64,000 bases of DNA from Brumicola pallidula DSM 14239 = ACAM 615 (lineage in GTDB: Bacteria; Pseudomonadota; Gammaproteobacteria; Enterobacterales; Alteromonadaceae): NCBI RefSeq assembly GCF_000428905.1, contig NZ_KE386814.1:365758-429757 (forward strand). Reading direction: 5' to 3'. A program made the position numbers and the translations under genes. The notes beneath the pieces were generated by a model. It was not told where the DNA came from. It worked only from the letters and a program-made list of their open reading frames with translations, and searched no databases. Every line of letters begins with the position of its first letter. Positions within the stretch are counted from its first letter, which is position 1. Shown piece after piece: positions 1 to 8,654 of the stretch.

Positions 1-215
1 TGAGATTCTGCTGTAGATTACGGCCCATGAAAAGCCACAACGATGTAAAATAAATAAAACAGCACTTTTTAGCCCTAGAAGTCGTACCATGTAGGTAATA
101 ATCCCCGTAACACAGAGTTTACTGCTGTTATTTTATTCACAGATCAGCCAGTTGTGTGCTAATAATAATGATGAGTTTGTATGAAGTATCCTATTAATTC
201 GAGACATTGGTCATT

Positions 216-467
216 ATGAGCGATATGCAGCAACTAGAGTTCTTTGCTATCCCGAGCCCATGTATTGGTGTTTGCCAATCGGGGCCACGAGGCTATTGCA
301 AAGGATGTTTTAGAAGTCGAGAAGAGAGGCTTCATTGGTTACAAATAGATGATCAAACTAAAAGAATAGTGGTGAAAGCTTGTAACCGCCGCAAACAAGC
401 ATGGTTGCGTAAAAAAGTTGAGCCCAAACTACAAAATAAGCTGGGTGAACAACAAGATTTATTTTAA
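216..467 (+). CDS. DUF1289 family small cysteine-rich protein
   Basis: A basic protein of 83 residues that matches the DUF1289 family: the motif SPCIGVC is followed by a YCKGC pair and then an arginine/tryptophan-rich stretch (RSREERLHW), so four cysteines are placed as in a small metal-binding knuckle. No function is established for the family. I chose the ATG at 216 because the longer reading begins with TTG at 207 and adds only three residues; ATG 225 is also possible. Nothing else coding is seen between the window start and this gene. Confidence 0.8.
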   Translation: MSDMQQLEFFAIPSPCIGVCQSGPRGYCKGCFRSREERLHWLQIDDQTKRIVVKACNRRKQAWLRKKVEPKLQNKLGEQQDLF

Positions 468-637
468 TTTATTTTAATTTATTATTTTTATTGTGATAAA
501 TACTAAGCATATAATCAACTTAGGTTTACGCTAGCTATTTAAGGTATAGATTACTTAAACAAGGTATTATCAACACCACCCTTCAAAAAACTGTATTGGG
601 TATAATCGGTATATCGTTATAAATCAAGACCGGAACT

Positions 638-1465
638 ATGCCAATGCAGCCTCTTGTTAAATTTGCGTCAAAATCATTTACGCTTCCAGATACTTGTGTG
701 AATCTCAGGGTCGCCCTAGATGACCCCAGAAAAGACATGGCTGACATTGCTCAATTAATTTCTGTTGACCCTTCGTTAAGTGGAAAAATCTTAAAATTAG
801 CGAATAGCGCCTTGTTTAGATTTCCTAGTCAAATTGAAACTGTGACAAAAGCACTGAACGTCATTGGGGGTGAAGCGGCTTATAATATTTCTATTGCTGA
901 AACGGCAAACATCGCATTTAAAACTTTTAATTCATCGGTTATCAACTTTGCTGCCTACTGGCAAAAAGCGGTTATGTGCGGTGTGATTGCGAAAAGTATT
1001 GCTCAACAAAAACAGTTACGAGGTAGTGAACGTTTTTTTGTGTTGGGTATTCTGCAATCTTTAAGTGAGCTAATTGTTGCAAGTAAGCACACGCAGGCTT
1101 ACACCAAGTTTAAGAATGATGAAGAGATTGCGGCACCATTAGCAAAACAAATGAAACACTTTAGATTTACCTTTCCAGAATGCAGTGGACTGATTATCGA
1201 AGAGTGGAAATTACCGCTGTCATTAGTTGTACCGCTGAAAACGTTGAAGCACCCGCCAAGTGAAAAAATGAGTTTGGATGGAAGTATTCTCTACATTGCT
1301 ATCGCCATTTGTGAAGTTGAAGGCGACAACATTAAAATGGAAAATCTTCCACAAATTAATCTTCAAGCAATAGAGATGGTTGGCTTGACCGATGAAGATT
1401 ATGATATGATTATCAGCTATTCGCGTTCGGAAACGTCTAAAATTGCGAACTTGATAAATTCGTAA
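638..1465 (+). CDS. HDOD domain protein
   Basis: A protein of 275 residues whose N-terminal two thirds match the HDOD domain (a degenerate HD-type phosphohydrolase fold used in signalling): 'LISVDPSLSGKILKLANSALF' pattern near residues 40-60 and a later helix-rich part with 'ALNVIGGEAAYNIS'. HDOD proteins usually bind nucleotides or partner proteins and lack catalytic HD residues; no partner domain (EAL, GGDEF, receiver) is fused here. The start ATG at 638 follows GGAA. It is followed after 24 bases by the first DUF481 gene on the same strand. The specific role cannot be told. Confidence 0.8.
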   Translation: MPMQPLVKFASKSFTLPDTCVNLRVALDDPRKDMADIAQLISVDPSLSGKILKLANSALFRFPSQIETVTKALNVIGGEAAYNISIAETANIAFKTFNSSVINFAAYWQKAVMCGVIAKSIAQQKQLRGSERFFVLGILQSLSELIVASKHTQAYTKFKNDEEIAAPLAKQMKHFRFTFPECSGLIIEEWKLPLSLVVPLKTLKHPPSEKMSLDGSILYIAIAICEVEGDNIKMENLPQINLQAIEMVGLTDEDYDMIISYSRSETSKIANLINS

Positions 1466-1489
1466 ACTTTAAATAGCTCTACCAAAAAC

Positions 1490-2302
1490 ATGCCTAGATT
1501 AAAAGTAACAGCCTTTATTGGCTTTTTTTGTGTTTGTCTCATTTTGTCATTTCAGGCGAACGCGTCTAGCGACATCTTGAAAAAACTCTACCTGAAAGAA
1601 AAAAAACTAAAACAAAAGGCACAAGGTATATCACTAAGCGGTGAATTTGGTGTGTTAACTGCAAGTGGCAATACCAATACAAGCACGTTTAAGGCTGCAT
1701 TAACTTCAGAGCATGAATTGCCGCGGTGGAGTAACAGTTATCAAAGTGAAATAGTTTATAAACAGAACAAAACTGCTACCGATACTATCGTCACGGCACA
1801 ACGATTTTTAATAAATGCACAGCTAGATTATAAGTTGCCTTCGAAAAATAATCGTTTATTTATTTTTGCCGAATATAACAACGACAGATTCAGTGGTTTC
1901 CGTTACCAAAGCGCATTTGCGGCAGGGTGGAGCTCGCATGCTTGGAAAAATCAAGAAAGCCAATTTAGATATAGTATTGGGCCAGGGTATGCATACGCAC
2001 AAAGAGAAGTGATAGATGAGAATGAGCGAAAGTCGTATGGTGTTTTTAACGAGATGATCATAAGAGCCTCACTTGATTATCGCTTATCCTTGAGCGACTC
2101 AGCAAGGTTCAGACAGTTTATCAGCACGGAGGCTGGTCAGGAGACAAACCGCTCCCGCTCTGAAACAACGCTGACCGCCAGTATTATTGAATCTTTAGCA
2201 ATGAAACTGTCTTTTGTGATGATTTATAACGACGGAACGCTGCAAAGAAACGAAGATTTGAGCACAGAAACCAGCATTTCATTGGTTTATCAGTTTTTTT
2301 AA
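1490..2302 (+). CDS. DUF481 family outer-membrane protein (YdiY-like), copy 1
   Basis: A protein of 270 residues with an N-terminal signal peptide (hydrophobic run ending at an ANAS cleavage region near residue 26), then a DUF481 beta-barrel: 'GEFGVLTASGNTNTSTFKA' near residue 50, 'FAEYNNDRFSGFRYQS' in the middle and a final strand ending in phenylalanine (SLVYQFF), as expected for BAM-assembled outer-membrane proteins. Family members such as YdiY are salt- or acid-induced in some bacteria, but transport function is unproven. A charged lysine-rich linker (KKLYLKEKKLKQKAQ) between signal peptide and barrel is absent from the next copy. Confidence 0.85.
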   Translation: MPRLKVTAFIGFFCVCLILSFQANASSDILKKLYLKEKKLKQKAQGISLSGEFGVLTASGNTNTSTFKAALTSEHELPRWSNSYQSEIVYKQNKTATDTIVTAQRFLINAQLDYKLPSKNNRLFIFAEYNNDRFSGFRYQSAFAAGWSSHAWKNQESQFRYSIGPGYAYAQREVIDENERKSYGVFNEMIIRASLDYRLSLSDSARFRQFISTEAGQETNRSRSETTLTASIIESLAMKLSFVMIYNDGTLQRNEDLSTETSISLVYQFF

Positions 2303-2404
2303 CTTGCCTAAATTAAAAAAAACGATAAAATGTTGCCCGCTTTTCTTTAAGGCTATGCTATTCGCTGTTTCTAGGCATCTTAAATACACAATATGGAAAA
2401 ATTT

Positions 2405-3154
2405 ATGAAACTTTTAACTATATCGGTAGTGGTTACCCTCGGTCTTTTTGCGTCTGGTGCACAGGCAAAAGATGCAACATTTACAATGGATGGTGAACTT
2501 GGCTTCATCTTCACCTCTGGTAACACCGAAACGACATCCGCTAATGCTGCGTTAAACGCCAAACAAGAGCTTGAGATGTGGAGTAATGAATATACCTTCA
2601 AAGCTTTATATAAGAAGGACACAGTAGATGGTGTTGAAACAACCTCAGCCGATAAGAAGTTTGCCTCTGCTCAGGCTAACTATAAATTAGACAATCCTGA
2701 TCATCGTTTATTCGGCTTTGCCTCGTATGAAGATGACCGTTTTAGTGAATTTGATTATCAATCAACACTCGCTGTTGGTTGGAACCAAAAGCTTTGGGAA
2801 GACGACACCAGCAGCTTTGAATTCAGTGTCGGCCCTGGTTACTCATTCGCTGACCGATTTGTTACTGATGTCGATGGTAATCTAACAACCGAATCAGAAA
2901 ACGGTGTGGTTGTTCGTGGTGCTTTTGCTTATGCTTATAGCCTTTCAGAGACCGCTAAATTTACACAATCCTTTTCAACAGAAGTCGGTGCTGATAACAC
3001 TAAGTCTCGCGCAGAAAGCGCGGTGAGTGCAAAAATCGCAGGTGGATTGTCAATGAAAGTTGCAATCAAATTTGATCACAACTCAGATGTAACAGGCATT
3101 CGTGATAACTTAGATACTGAAACTTCGGTTAACTTGGTTTACACGTTCTTTTAA
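2405..3154 (+). CDS. DUF481 family outer-membrane protein (YdiY-like), copy 2
   Basis: Tandem paralogue of the preceding gene: signal peptide ending at AQA, then the same barrel landmarks (GELGFIFTSGNTETTSAN, FASYEDDRFSEFDYQS, final NLVYTFF). The two proteins share the family signature along their whole length but are clearly diverged, so this is an old duplication. I prefer ATG 2405 (MKLLTI) because GGAA lies seven bases upstream; ATG 2393 would add four residues and lacks a ribosome binding site. A strong terminator follows at 3276. Confidence 0.85.
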   Translation: MKLLTISVVVTLGLFASGAQAKDATFTMDGELGFIFTSGNTETTSANAALNAKQELEMWSNEYTFKALYKKDTVDGVETTSADKKFASAQANYKLDNPDHRLFGFASYEDDRFSEFDYQSTLAVGWNQKLWEDDTSSFEFSVGPGYSFADRFVTDVDGNLTTESENGVVVRGAFAYAYSLSETAKFTQSFSTEVGADNTKSRAESAVSAKIAGGLSMKVAIKFDHNSDVTGIRDNLDTETSVNLVYTFF

Positions 3155-3211
3155 ACACTAAAGCTGACAAATAAGCTAAGCATTCGGCATGAAAAACTTG
3201 GGTTCAGTGCC

Positions 3212-3271
3212 ATTATTAGCGATATTAACAGTATTATTAACAGTATTATTAACAGTACTATTAGCAGTGTT
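3212..3271. repeat. 12-bp tandem repeat (about five units)
   Basis: Units of the form ATTAACAGTATT repeat with a period of 12 from about 3212 to 3271, the last units drifting (ATTAACAGTACT, ATTAGCAGTGTT). It lies between the stop codon of the second DUF481 gene and the terminator, so it would be in the 3' untranslated region. Confidence 0.85.
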
Positions 3272-3275
3272 ATCA

Positions 3276-3320
3276 AAGCCTCCGCTATGCAATATTCTTG
3301 ATGCGGAGCTTTTTATTTTT
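3276..3320. terminator. Bidirectional intrinsic terminator
   Basis: AAGCCTCCGC pairs with GCGGAGCTT across a 17-base loop (one bulged C) and is followed by a T-rich run on the plus strand; the minus strand has A/T-rich sequence too. It separates the DUF481 pair from the convergent dioxygenase-like gene and partly overlaps the end of that gene. Confidence 0.75.
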
Positions 3321-4053
3321 TCTTACTAATTGAATCACGTACTTTGCCATACTCTTGGCCCCAAGTATCACTCATTTGACTGCGAACATCCCAAAGTTCA
3401 GGGAAGAATTGCTGACGTGCGCCGTTTTGCAGTACTTCTACAGGACGCCCTTTGAGTGAATTAGAATTAATGCCAATTGAGCGGCGGATCAAAAACATGT
3501 GATCCCATCTGAATTTCTGCATTAATTCGTCAAATTCAATTAATGCTTCTGCTACAGCATAGGCATCACAATGGCTGAATTGTTCGTCATAAATGTCTTG
3601 CACGGTTTGCTTTCGCTCATGTAAATAATGTTTTTCAAACAGTTGCCAAATATCCTTTGGCATTTTTAGCAATGTAACAAACCCGGGAGATTCTTGACCA
3701 CTACCATTGCCCAATTGCAGTCTAATCTGCTGATATTCTTTTGGTGACATGGTTTCTAGTAAATCTAATTGTTGGATCATCAGGCGCTGGATCATGTGTA
3801 CCCGTCGCATTTGTGAAAGGATAGGTATGGACTTATTTAATTGTATCTTTTCCAGCACATCAATTAGCGTAAAAATAATTTGCTTCATCCACAGTTCTTC
3901 TACTTGATGCACCAGTTGAAACTGTAATTCATCATGGGTGGAAAGTTCAGCTAAGGGTTTTTGGCAGGACAATAATTTATCGCATTGCAAGTAAACGCCA
4001 TAGTCGAGCATTTGCGGATTGTTCAATTCTTTGCTGTATTTTTCGCGAAACAT
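3313..4053 (-). CDS. Tryptophan 2,3-dioxygenase-like heme protein (divergent)
   Basis: Belongs to the TDO / heme-dependent aromatic oxygenase superfamily: the distal-histidine helix THDELQFQLVHQVEELW near residue 40, an LQLGNGSGQESPGF segment where TDO has SGFQSxxFR, the RWDHMFLIRR helix carrying the proximal heme histidine, and FFPELWDVR near the C-terminus. Compared with true TDO the arginine that binds the substrate carboxylate and the GTGGSSG loop that closes the active site are both replaced (SNSLKGRP). The fold is therefore clear, the substrate is not. About 246 residues from ATG 4053; a longer reading from 4110 would enter the promoter region shared with the divergent Lrp-type gene, its likely regulator. 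Confidence 0.75.
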   Translation of the reverse strand: MFREKYSKELNNPQMLDYGVYLQCDKLLSCQKPLAELSTHDELQFQLVHQVEELWMKQIIFTLIDVLEKIQLNKSIPILSQMRRVHMIQRLMIQQLDLLETMSPKEYQQIRLQLGNGSGQESPGFVTLLKMPKDIWQLFEKHYLHERKQTVQDIYDEQFSHCDAYAVAEALIEFDELMQKFRWDHMFLIRRSIGINSNSLKGRPVEVLQNGARQQFFPELWDVRSQMSDTWGQEYGKVRDSISKKK

Positions 4054-4171
4054 TATTGACTCTGAATTTATATACGTGACGTTTATAGTATTCGTTATTG
4101 TAAAAAACATTGTTCTTTATGTTTCATTGAAACTAGACTATGCAGAACGTAATTACTAAAAGTGATTAAAA

Positions 4172-4633
4172 ATGAAGAGTATCGTTCTTGATGATTTAGA
4201 TTTGCACATTATTCGTTTACTTGAAGAAGATGGCAGGCAGTCTTTTTCGTTGTTGGGTGAAAAGGTAGGATTAAGTAAAACACCTTGCTGGAATCGCGTC
4301 AACCGTCTACAAAATGCAGGCGTAATTGAAGGTTATGGTGCGCGTATTAATCCACACAAGCTAGGATTAGAAGTGCGTGCTTTGGTACAAGTGATTGTTG
4401 AATTTGCGGATTACAAAGCTTTCGAACAAGCCGTCAATAAACACCGCAGTATTAACTGGTGCCAAGCCATTACCGGCGAGTTTGATTACATTATGCATGT
4501 GTTGGCGGACAATATTGGTGAACTAGACAGCTTGTTACGTGAAGAACTTAGTGGTTTGCCCGGTGTGCATCGTTTTACAACCTCAATTTCTACTCGTGTT
4601 ATTAAAGCGGCAAAAGGTGTGAGTCGAAGGTAG
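4172..4633 (+). CDS. Lrp/AsnC family transcriptional regulator
   Basis: 153 residues. N-terminal winged helix-turn-helix with the usual LDDLDLHIIRLLEEDGRQSF start and VGLSKTPCWNRVNRLQNAGVI recognition region, then the RAM/AsnC effector domain (VQVIVEFADYKAFEQAV, ITGEFDYIMHVLADN, LPGVHRFTTSISTR). Divergently transcribed from the dioxygenase-like gene with about 118 bases between starts, the standard layout for a local Lrp-type regulator sensing an amino acid. Transcription is expected to end at the hairpin at 4686. Confidence 0.9.
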   Translation: MKSIVLDDLDLHIIRLLEEDGRQSFSLLGEKVGLSKTPCWNRVNRLQNAGVIEGYGARINPHKLGLEVRALVQVIVEFADYKAFEQAVNKHRSINWCQAITGEFDYIMHVLADNIGELDSLLREELSGLPGVHRFTTSISTRVIKAAKGVSRR

Positions 4634-4635
4634 TG

Positions 4636-4671
4636 AGCAAAGTAAAGAGCAAAGTAAAGAGCAAAGTAAAG
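4636..4671. repeat. 12-bp tandem repeat (three units)
   Basis: AGCAAAGTAAAG occurs three times in a row just after the stop codon of the Lrp-family gene, followed by a broken fourth unit. Same position (3' of a gene, before its terminator) as the 12-bp array at 3212. Confidence 0.85.
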
Positions 4672-4685
4672 AGCAGGGAAACAAA

Positions 4686-4724
4686 AAAGCCAGCTACTCT
4701 GATGCGCAAAGGCTAGCTGGCTTT
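4686..4724. terminator. Bidirectional intrinsic terminator between lrp-type gene and serA
   Basis: AAAGCCAGCTA pairs perfectly with TAGCTGGCTTT across a 17-base loop, with A-rich and T-rich flanks, and it sits between two convergent genes, so it can serve both. Confidence 0.85.
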
Positions 4725-4779
4725 ATATGGTCAATTTATTTTGCCACTCAATCGCTTTTGTATCGAGCGAACTTAAGCT

Positions 4780-6009
4780 CTAATGCAATAATCGGGTTTT
4801 TATAGTTCCTTCAATTGCTTCTAGTTGAGCAAATGCGTCGTACGCTCTATCTGCTTCAACATCCACAACGACATAACCAATTTCTTCGATTGTTTGCAAA
4901 TACTGAGCAGCAATGTTGATGTTTTGATCAGCAAAGGCTTGGTTAATTTGTCTAAGCACGCCAGGGCGGTTCTCGTGTATGTGCAATAAGCGAGAGCGAT
5001 TGATATGCGAAGGAAGTGACACTTCCGGAAAATTCACCGCTGATAGGGTTGAGCCGTTGTCACTATACTTGGCCAGTTTACCAGCTACTTCAATGCCAAT
5101 ATTTTCTTGCGCTTCCTGTGTACTTCCGCCCACATGAGGAGTCAAAATGACGTTATCAAAAGCACATAATGGAGACTCAAACGCTTCATTGTTTGATTGT
5201 GGTTCAACTGGGAAAACATCTATAGCGGCGCCATTAAGCTTTCCTGACTCAAGTGCAGCGACCAATGCATCGATGTCAATGACGGAGCCACGTGACGCAT
5301 TGATCAGAATAGAGCCTTGCTTCATTTCTGCCAGTTCGCTTGCGCCGATCATGTTTTGCGTATGAGTTGTTTCGGGCACGTGCAGGGAAACAATATCAGA
5401 GGTATTGAGTAGTTGTTTTAACGATTTCAATTGAATTGAATTGCCCAAGACTAATTTATCTTCAATGTCATAAAATTGAACCCGCATACCTAAATGCTCG
5501 GCAAGAATACTCAATTGTGTGCCAATGTGGCCGTAACCAATAATACCAAGTGTTTTTCCGCGTGCCTCGTAAGAGCCTATTGCTGATTTATCCCATTCAC
5601 CTCTGTGCGCTTTTGCGTTTTTAGCAGGGATGCCTCTTAATAAGATAATGATTTGGCCTAGCACTAATTCAGCGACCGAACGTGTATTCGAAAAAGGCGC
5701 ATTAAAAACCGGAATACCGCGTATTAATGTCGCTTTTAAATCAACTTGATTGGTACCAATACAAAAACAACCAACGGCTACTAGCTTTTTAGCGGCAGCA
5801 ATGACTTTTTCGTTCAGTTGTGTTCTGGAGCGAATACCAATGAAATGAACATTTTTGATTTTCTTAATCAATTCATCTTCAGTCAGTGACGTTTTTAAGG
5901 TTTCGATATTGGTGTAACCATTAGCTTGTAAAGTTTCAAGCGTACTGGGATGTAAACCTTCAAGTAACAAGATTTTAATTTTTTCTTTAGGGAGTGACAC
6001 TTTAGTCAT
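4780..6009 (-). CDS. serA: D-3-phosphoglycerate dehydrogenase
   Basis: 409 residues, the length of the E. coli-type enzyme. It oxidises 3-phosphoglycerate to 3-phosphohydroxypyruvate, the first step of serine synthesis. Visible: Rossmann motif GIIGYGHIGTQL near residue 155, the substrate/NAD loop INASRGSVID with the catalytic arginine, the catalytic histidine in LTPHVGGSTQEAQ, and a C-terminal ACT domain (HENRPGVLRQINQAF) that binds L-serine for feedback inhibition. It is followed upstream (minus-strand sense) by rpiA with a 117-base gap that contains tandem met boxes, which suggests control by methionine supply. Confidence 0.97.
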   Translation of the reverse strand: MTKVSLPKEKIKILLLEGLHPSTLETLQANGYTNIETLKTSLTEDELIKKIKNVHFIGIRSRTQLNEKVIAAAKKLVAVGCFCIGTNQVDLKATLIRGIPVFNAPFSNTRSVAELVLGQIIILLRGIPAKNAKAHRGEWDKSAIGSYEARGKTLGIIGYGHIGTQLSILAEHLGMRVQFYDIEDKLVLGNSIQLKSLKQLLNTSDIVSLHVPETTHTQNMIGASELAEMKQGSILINASRGSVIDIDALVAALESGKLNGAAIDVFPVEPQSNNEAFESPLCAFDNVILTPHVGGSTQEAQENIGIEVAGKLAKYSDNGSTLSAVNFPEVSLPSHINRSRLLHIHENRPGVLRQINQAFADQNINIAAQYLQTIEEIGYVVVDVEADRAYDAFAQLEAIEGTIKTRLLH

Positions 6010-6045
6010 GGAGCAAAAACCTTAACTCGTAATATAGATACATTC

Positions 6046-6061
6046 AGACATCTAGACGTCT
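6046..6061. promoter_or_regulatory. Tandem met boxes (predicted MetJ operator) upstream of serA
   Basis: AGACATCT followed immediately by AGACGTCT: the second is a perfect MetJ box and the first matches seven of eight positions, in the head-to-tail arrangement MetJ needs for cooperative binding. It lies 37-52 bases upstream of the serA start, where a repressor would block transcription. Confidence 0.6.
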
Positions 6062-6126
6062 GTTGGGCAGGAGGATGCTAATATAACAAATTAGAACCAC
6101 ACTGCACAGTTTTAATTGGCGCATTA

Positions 6127-6780
6127 TTAACTCTTTATAACACCTTGCTCCGTGCCCGTAAGAACAACATCTGCGCCGCGATCAGCAAATAAGCCATTGG
6201 TAACGACACCAACGATATTATTGAGCTTTTTTTCTAACTCAACGGGATTTAAAATTTCTAAGTTGTAGACGTCAATAATAACATTACCATTGTCAGTCAC
6301 AACACCTTGGCGATAAGCCGGATCACCGCCCAATTTAACGATCTCTCGAGCGACATAAGACCTTGCCATTGGTATCACTTCCACGGGTAATGGGAAATGA
6401 CCTAAAATAGGAACATGCTTTGTATCGTCAATAATGCAGATGAACGTTTTAGCAACAGCGGCAACGATTTTTTCTCTAGTTAAGGCTGCACCGCCTCCTT
6501 TAATCATGTGCTTGTGCTCTGTAATTTCATCAGCGCCGTCTACATAGATATCGAGGTTGTCGACAGAATTCATATCAAATACCTCAATTCCGAGGTTCTT
6601 TAATCTTTCAGTTGAGGCATCCGAGCTTGAAACAGCGCCGGCGATATCATGCTTTTTAGTCGCCAGTGCATCAATGAAAAAGTTAACAGTAGAACCCGTT
6701 CCAACGCCAACAATACTGTCTTGTTTAACGAATTCGAGTGCCGCTTCAGCAGCCGCTTTTTTCTTCTGATTTTGGTCCAC
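6127..6780 (-). CDS. rpiA: Ribose-5-phosphate isomerase A
   Basis: 217 residues, full length. Interconverts ribose 5-phosphate and ribulose 5-phosphate. Motifs: phosphate-binding VGVGTGSTV near residue 25, SSDAST, the catalytic DGADE loop and [14 protein letters not shown] with the active-site lysine/glutamate. It lies between fau and serA on the same strand (gaps of about 105 and 117 bases). Together with the nucleoside hydrolase and ribokinase upstream it completes a route from nucleosides to the pentose phosphate pathway. Confidence 0.97.
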   Translation of the reverse strand: MDQNQKKKAAAEAALEFVKQDSIVGVGTGSTVNFFIDALATKKHDIAGAVSSSDASTERLKNLGIEVFDMNSVDNLDIYVDGADEITEHKHMIKGGGAALTREKIVAAVAKTFICIIDDTKHVPILGHFPLPVEVIPMARSYVAREIVKLGGDPAYRQGVVTDNGNVIIDVYNLEILNPVELEKKLNNIVGVVTNGLFADRGADVVLTGTEQGVIKS

Positions 6781-6885
6781 TTAAATATCCTTAGGTTGTC
6801 ATTACAATTAGTACCGGTTGGGGCGATAAAACAACTAATGTTAATACACTAAATTTAGTCTTAAATAGGCGCGAATACAAAGGAT

Positions 6886-7587
6886 TTACAAAAAACAATA
6901 GAGTTTGTTTGAGGTGAGTACATAAGGCAGTCCTATATCCCAAGTTGCTGTGGGTAAAGTTGACGTTAATTGCAAATCGTGTGCGAGTCCTACTACGATC
7001 GGTTGGTCATTCTTTTCCATATTTGCTAAGCCGGCTAAAGTGCGGTCGTAAAAACCACCACCCATTCCGAGTCTATTGCCGGCTAAATCGAAGGCGACTA
7101 AGGGGGTAAATAAAACGTGAAGGTTTTCTAAAGGGCATACTCGTTGAACATCTAACTTGGGCTGTGAAATACCAAAATTATTTTTATGCATTGGTGTGTG
7201 TTGACTGAATTCTTGAAACAGTAAATGGCCTTTGCAAAAAGGATGTAAAATAGGCACAAATACTCTACATTTAATTGACCATAAATAGTCAATTAGCGGC
7301 TGCGTATTAATTTCGCCATTGAAGGATAAATATAAAGCGACGTTTTGAGCACCGTGAAACAAGGTAAGTTGCTGGAATTGTTCAAGCAGTTTTTGTGCTG
7401 CCTGTGTTTGCTGCTCTCTTGACAAAGAAAGGCGCTTGTCGCGAAACGTCTTGCGCAAGCGCTTTCTTACTTCAAGAGCATCTGCCTCAAGAGCATCTGT
7501 TTCAAAAGCATCTGTTTCAGAGCGTCGTATTTTTGCTTTTTTTGCTTTTTTTGCTTTAGAGTCAGCAGTCACTTTATCAACAGCCAA
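6886..7587 (-). CDS. fau: 5-formyltetrahydrofolate cyclo-ligase with repeat-rich N-terminal extension
   Basis: 5-FCL family (YgfA): converts 5-formyl-THF to 5,10-methenyl-THF with ATP. Core motifs: RKRLRKTFRDKRLSLS at the usual N-terminus of the family, YLSFNGEINT, and the C-terminal LGMGGGFYDRTLA nucleotide/substrate loop. About 38 extra residues precede the core: a lysine/alanine run (KAKKAKKAK) and three copies of a five-residue unit (ETDAF, ETDAL, EADAL) encoded by a 15-bp tandem repeat. No ATG is available; the reading starts with TTG at 7587, and GTG at codon 6 or a TTG near the core are alternatives, so the extension may not be fully translated. Only 15 bases separate it from the nucleoside hydrolase stop. 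Confidence 0.88.
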   Translation of the reverse strand: MAVDKVTADSKAKKAKKAKIRRSETDAFETDALEADALEVRKRLRKTFRDKRLSLSREQQTQAAQKLLEQFQQLTLFHGAQNVALYLSFNGEINTQPLIDYLWSIKCRVFVPILHPFCKGHLLFQEFSQHTPMHKNNFGISQPKLDVQRVCPLENLHVLFTPLVAFDLAGNRLGMGGGFYDRTLAGLANMEKNDQPIVVGLAHDLQLTSTLPTATWDIGLPYVLTSNKLYCFL

Positions 7588-7602
7588 GGTTTACACGGCA
7601 CG

Positions 7603-8544
7603 TTACAGAGCGTACCGGTTAATAAGTAAGTCGGTTAGTCGAGGGTGGTCAACTGTTGTGGCTACATTGATGCTAGAAGCTTCTAACCAGTCAGGACTGA
7701 TCGTGGAGCCATGTGGAGCGAAGCTTGTTTGTCCTTGATTCAATTTATCAGTGGAGACTCTAACATTGCCCTCGGTCATGCCAAACAACGTTGGGTCGAC
7801 GATGTAGGCAATTGGAAACGCATCGTGAAAATAGCACTGTCTGGTTTCCTTGCCTGCAGAATAAAAGTCCATATAGAACTTAGCCGCTTTTTCTACAAAG
7901 CCGCCTAGTTTAGGATTTTTCTGCGCTAAAATGTTGGTAAAGTTGGGTGCAAACGGAAGGTCATAGGTAACGTCTAAGCCAAACATGTTGAGTGTCCAGT
8001 CAGCACCTAAGACTATTTCAGCAGCGTACGCATCATTCCAAATATTGGCTTCGGCAACAGGGGTTACATTGCCGGGCACAAAAACGGCTCCGCCCATAAT
8101 ATTGACCGCTTTTACTAACTTAGGTAAGTCTGGCTCTAGGCGCAGTGCTAGCGCTAAGTTACCTAAAGGACCGACAGCCACAATGGTGATCTCACCAGGA
8201 TATTTAAGCGCCATTTCAACGATAAACTCAGCGGAGCTGCGAGGATCGATTTTGCCGACAGGGGCAGGATGGTTAATATTACCAAAACCATCGTCGCCAT
8301 GCACAAAATGAGCATACTTTGATTCAGGACCAACCCATGGCATCGCGACACCCTTGCATACCGGAATATCTACTTCAGCAAGTTCACACAAACTGAGTGC
8401 GTTCTTCGCTGCCATAGTCGCAGGCACATTGCCATAAACAGTGGTTAAGCCTAATACGTCAATATCAGGCGATTGAAATGCAAAAAATATCGCCATTGCA
8501 TCGTCAATGCCCGGATCCGTGTCCAATATAATCTTGTGTGTCAT
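7603..8544 (-). CDS. Inosine/uridine-preferring nucleoside hydrolase
   Basis: 313 residues, typical length. Hydrolyses the N-glycosidic bond of nucleosides, giving ribose and base. The calcium-binding signature DTDPGIDDAMA is at residues 8-18; NIMGGAVFVPGN and EANIWNDAYAAE supply the other active-site residues, and FHDAF near residue 240 holds the histidine/aspartate of the family. It precedes fau by 15 bases and follows a ribokinase gene, so the released ribose can be phosphorylated by its neighbour. Whether it prefers purine or pyrimidine nucleosides cannot be read from the sequence. Confidence 0.93.
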   Translation of the reverse strand: MTHKIILDTDPGIDDAMAIFFAFQSPDIDVLGLTTVYGNVPATMAAKNALSLCELAEVDIPVCKGVAMPWVGPESKYAHFVHGDDGFGNINHPAPVGKIDPRSSAEFIVEMALKYPGEITIVAVGPLGNLALALRLEPDLPKLVKAVNIMGGAVFVPGNVTPVAEANIWNDAYAAEIVLGADWTLNMFGLDVTYDLPFAPNFTNILAQKNPKLGGFVEKAAKFYMDFYSAGKETRQCYFHDAFPIAYIVDPTLFGMTEGNVRVSTDKLNQGQTSFAPHGSTISPDWLEASSINVATTVDHPRLTDLLINRYAL

Positions 8545-8654
8545 ATTTTATATGTCATAGTTGTCTCTATTCTTTTTTTATGATTATATGCTCAACGCAA
8601 ATAATCTCTTTTAATTATTCTAATTGAAATTCGATAAGCGACCCCACACAAAGA

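Noticed and set aside
5147-5365. Plus-strand frame inside serA, and many similar frames antisense to gcvP, acnA, ovoA, ygiQ and other genes.
   Set aside because: Each is the antisense or out-of-frame shadow of a well-supported gene, without family signature or ribosome binding site.
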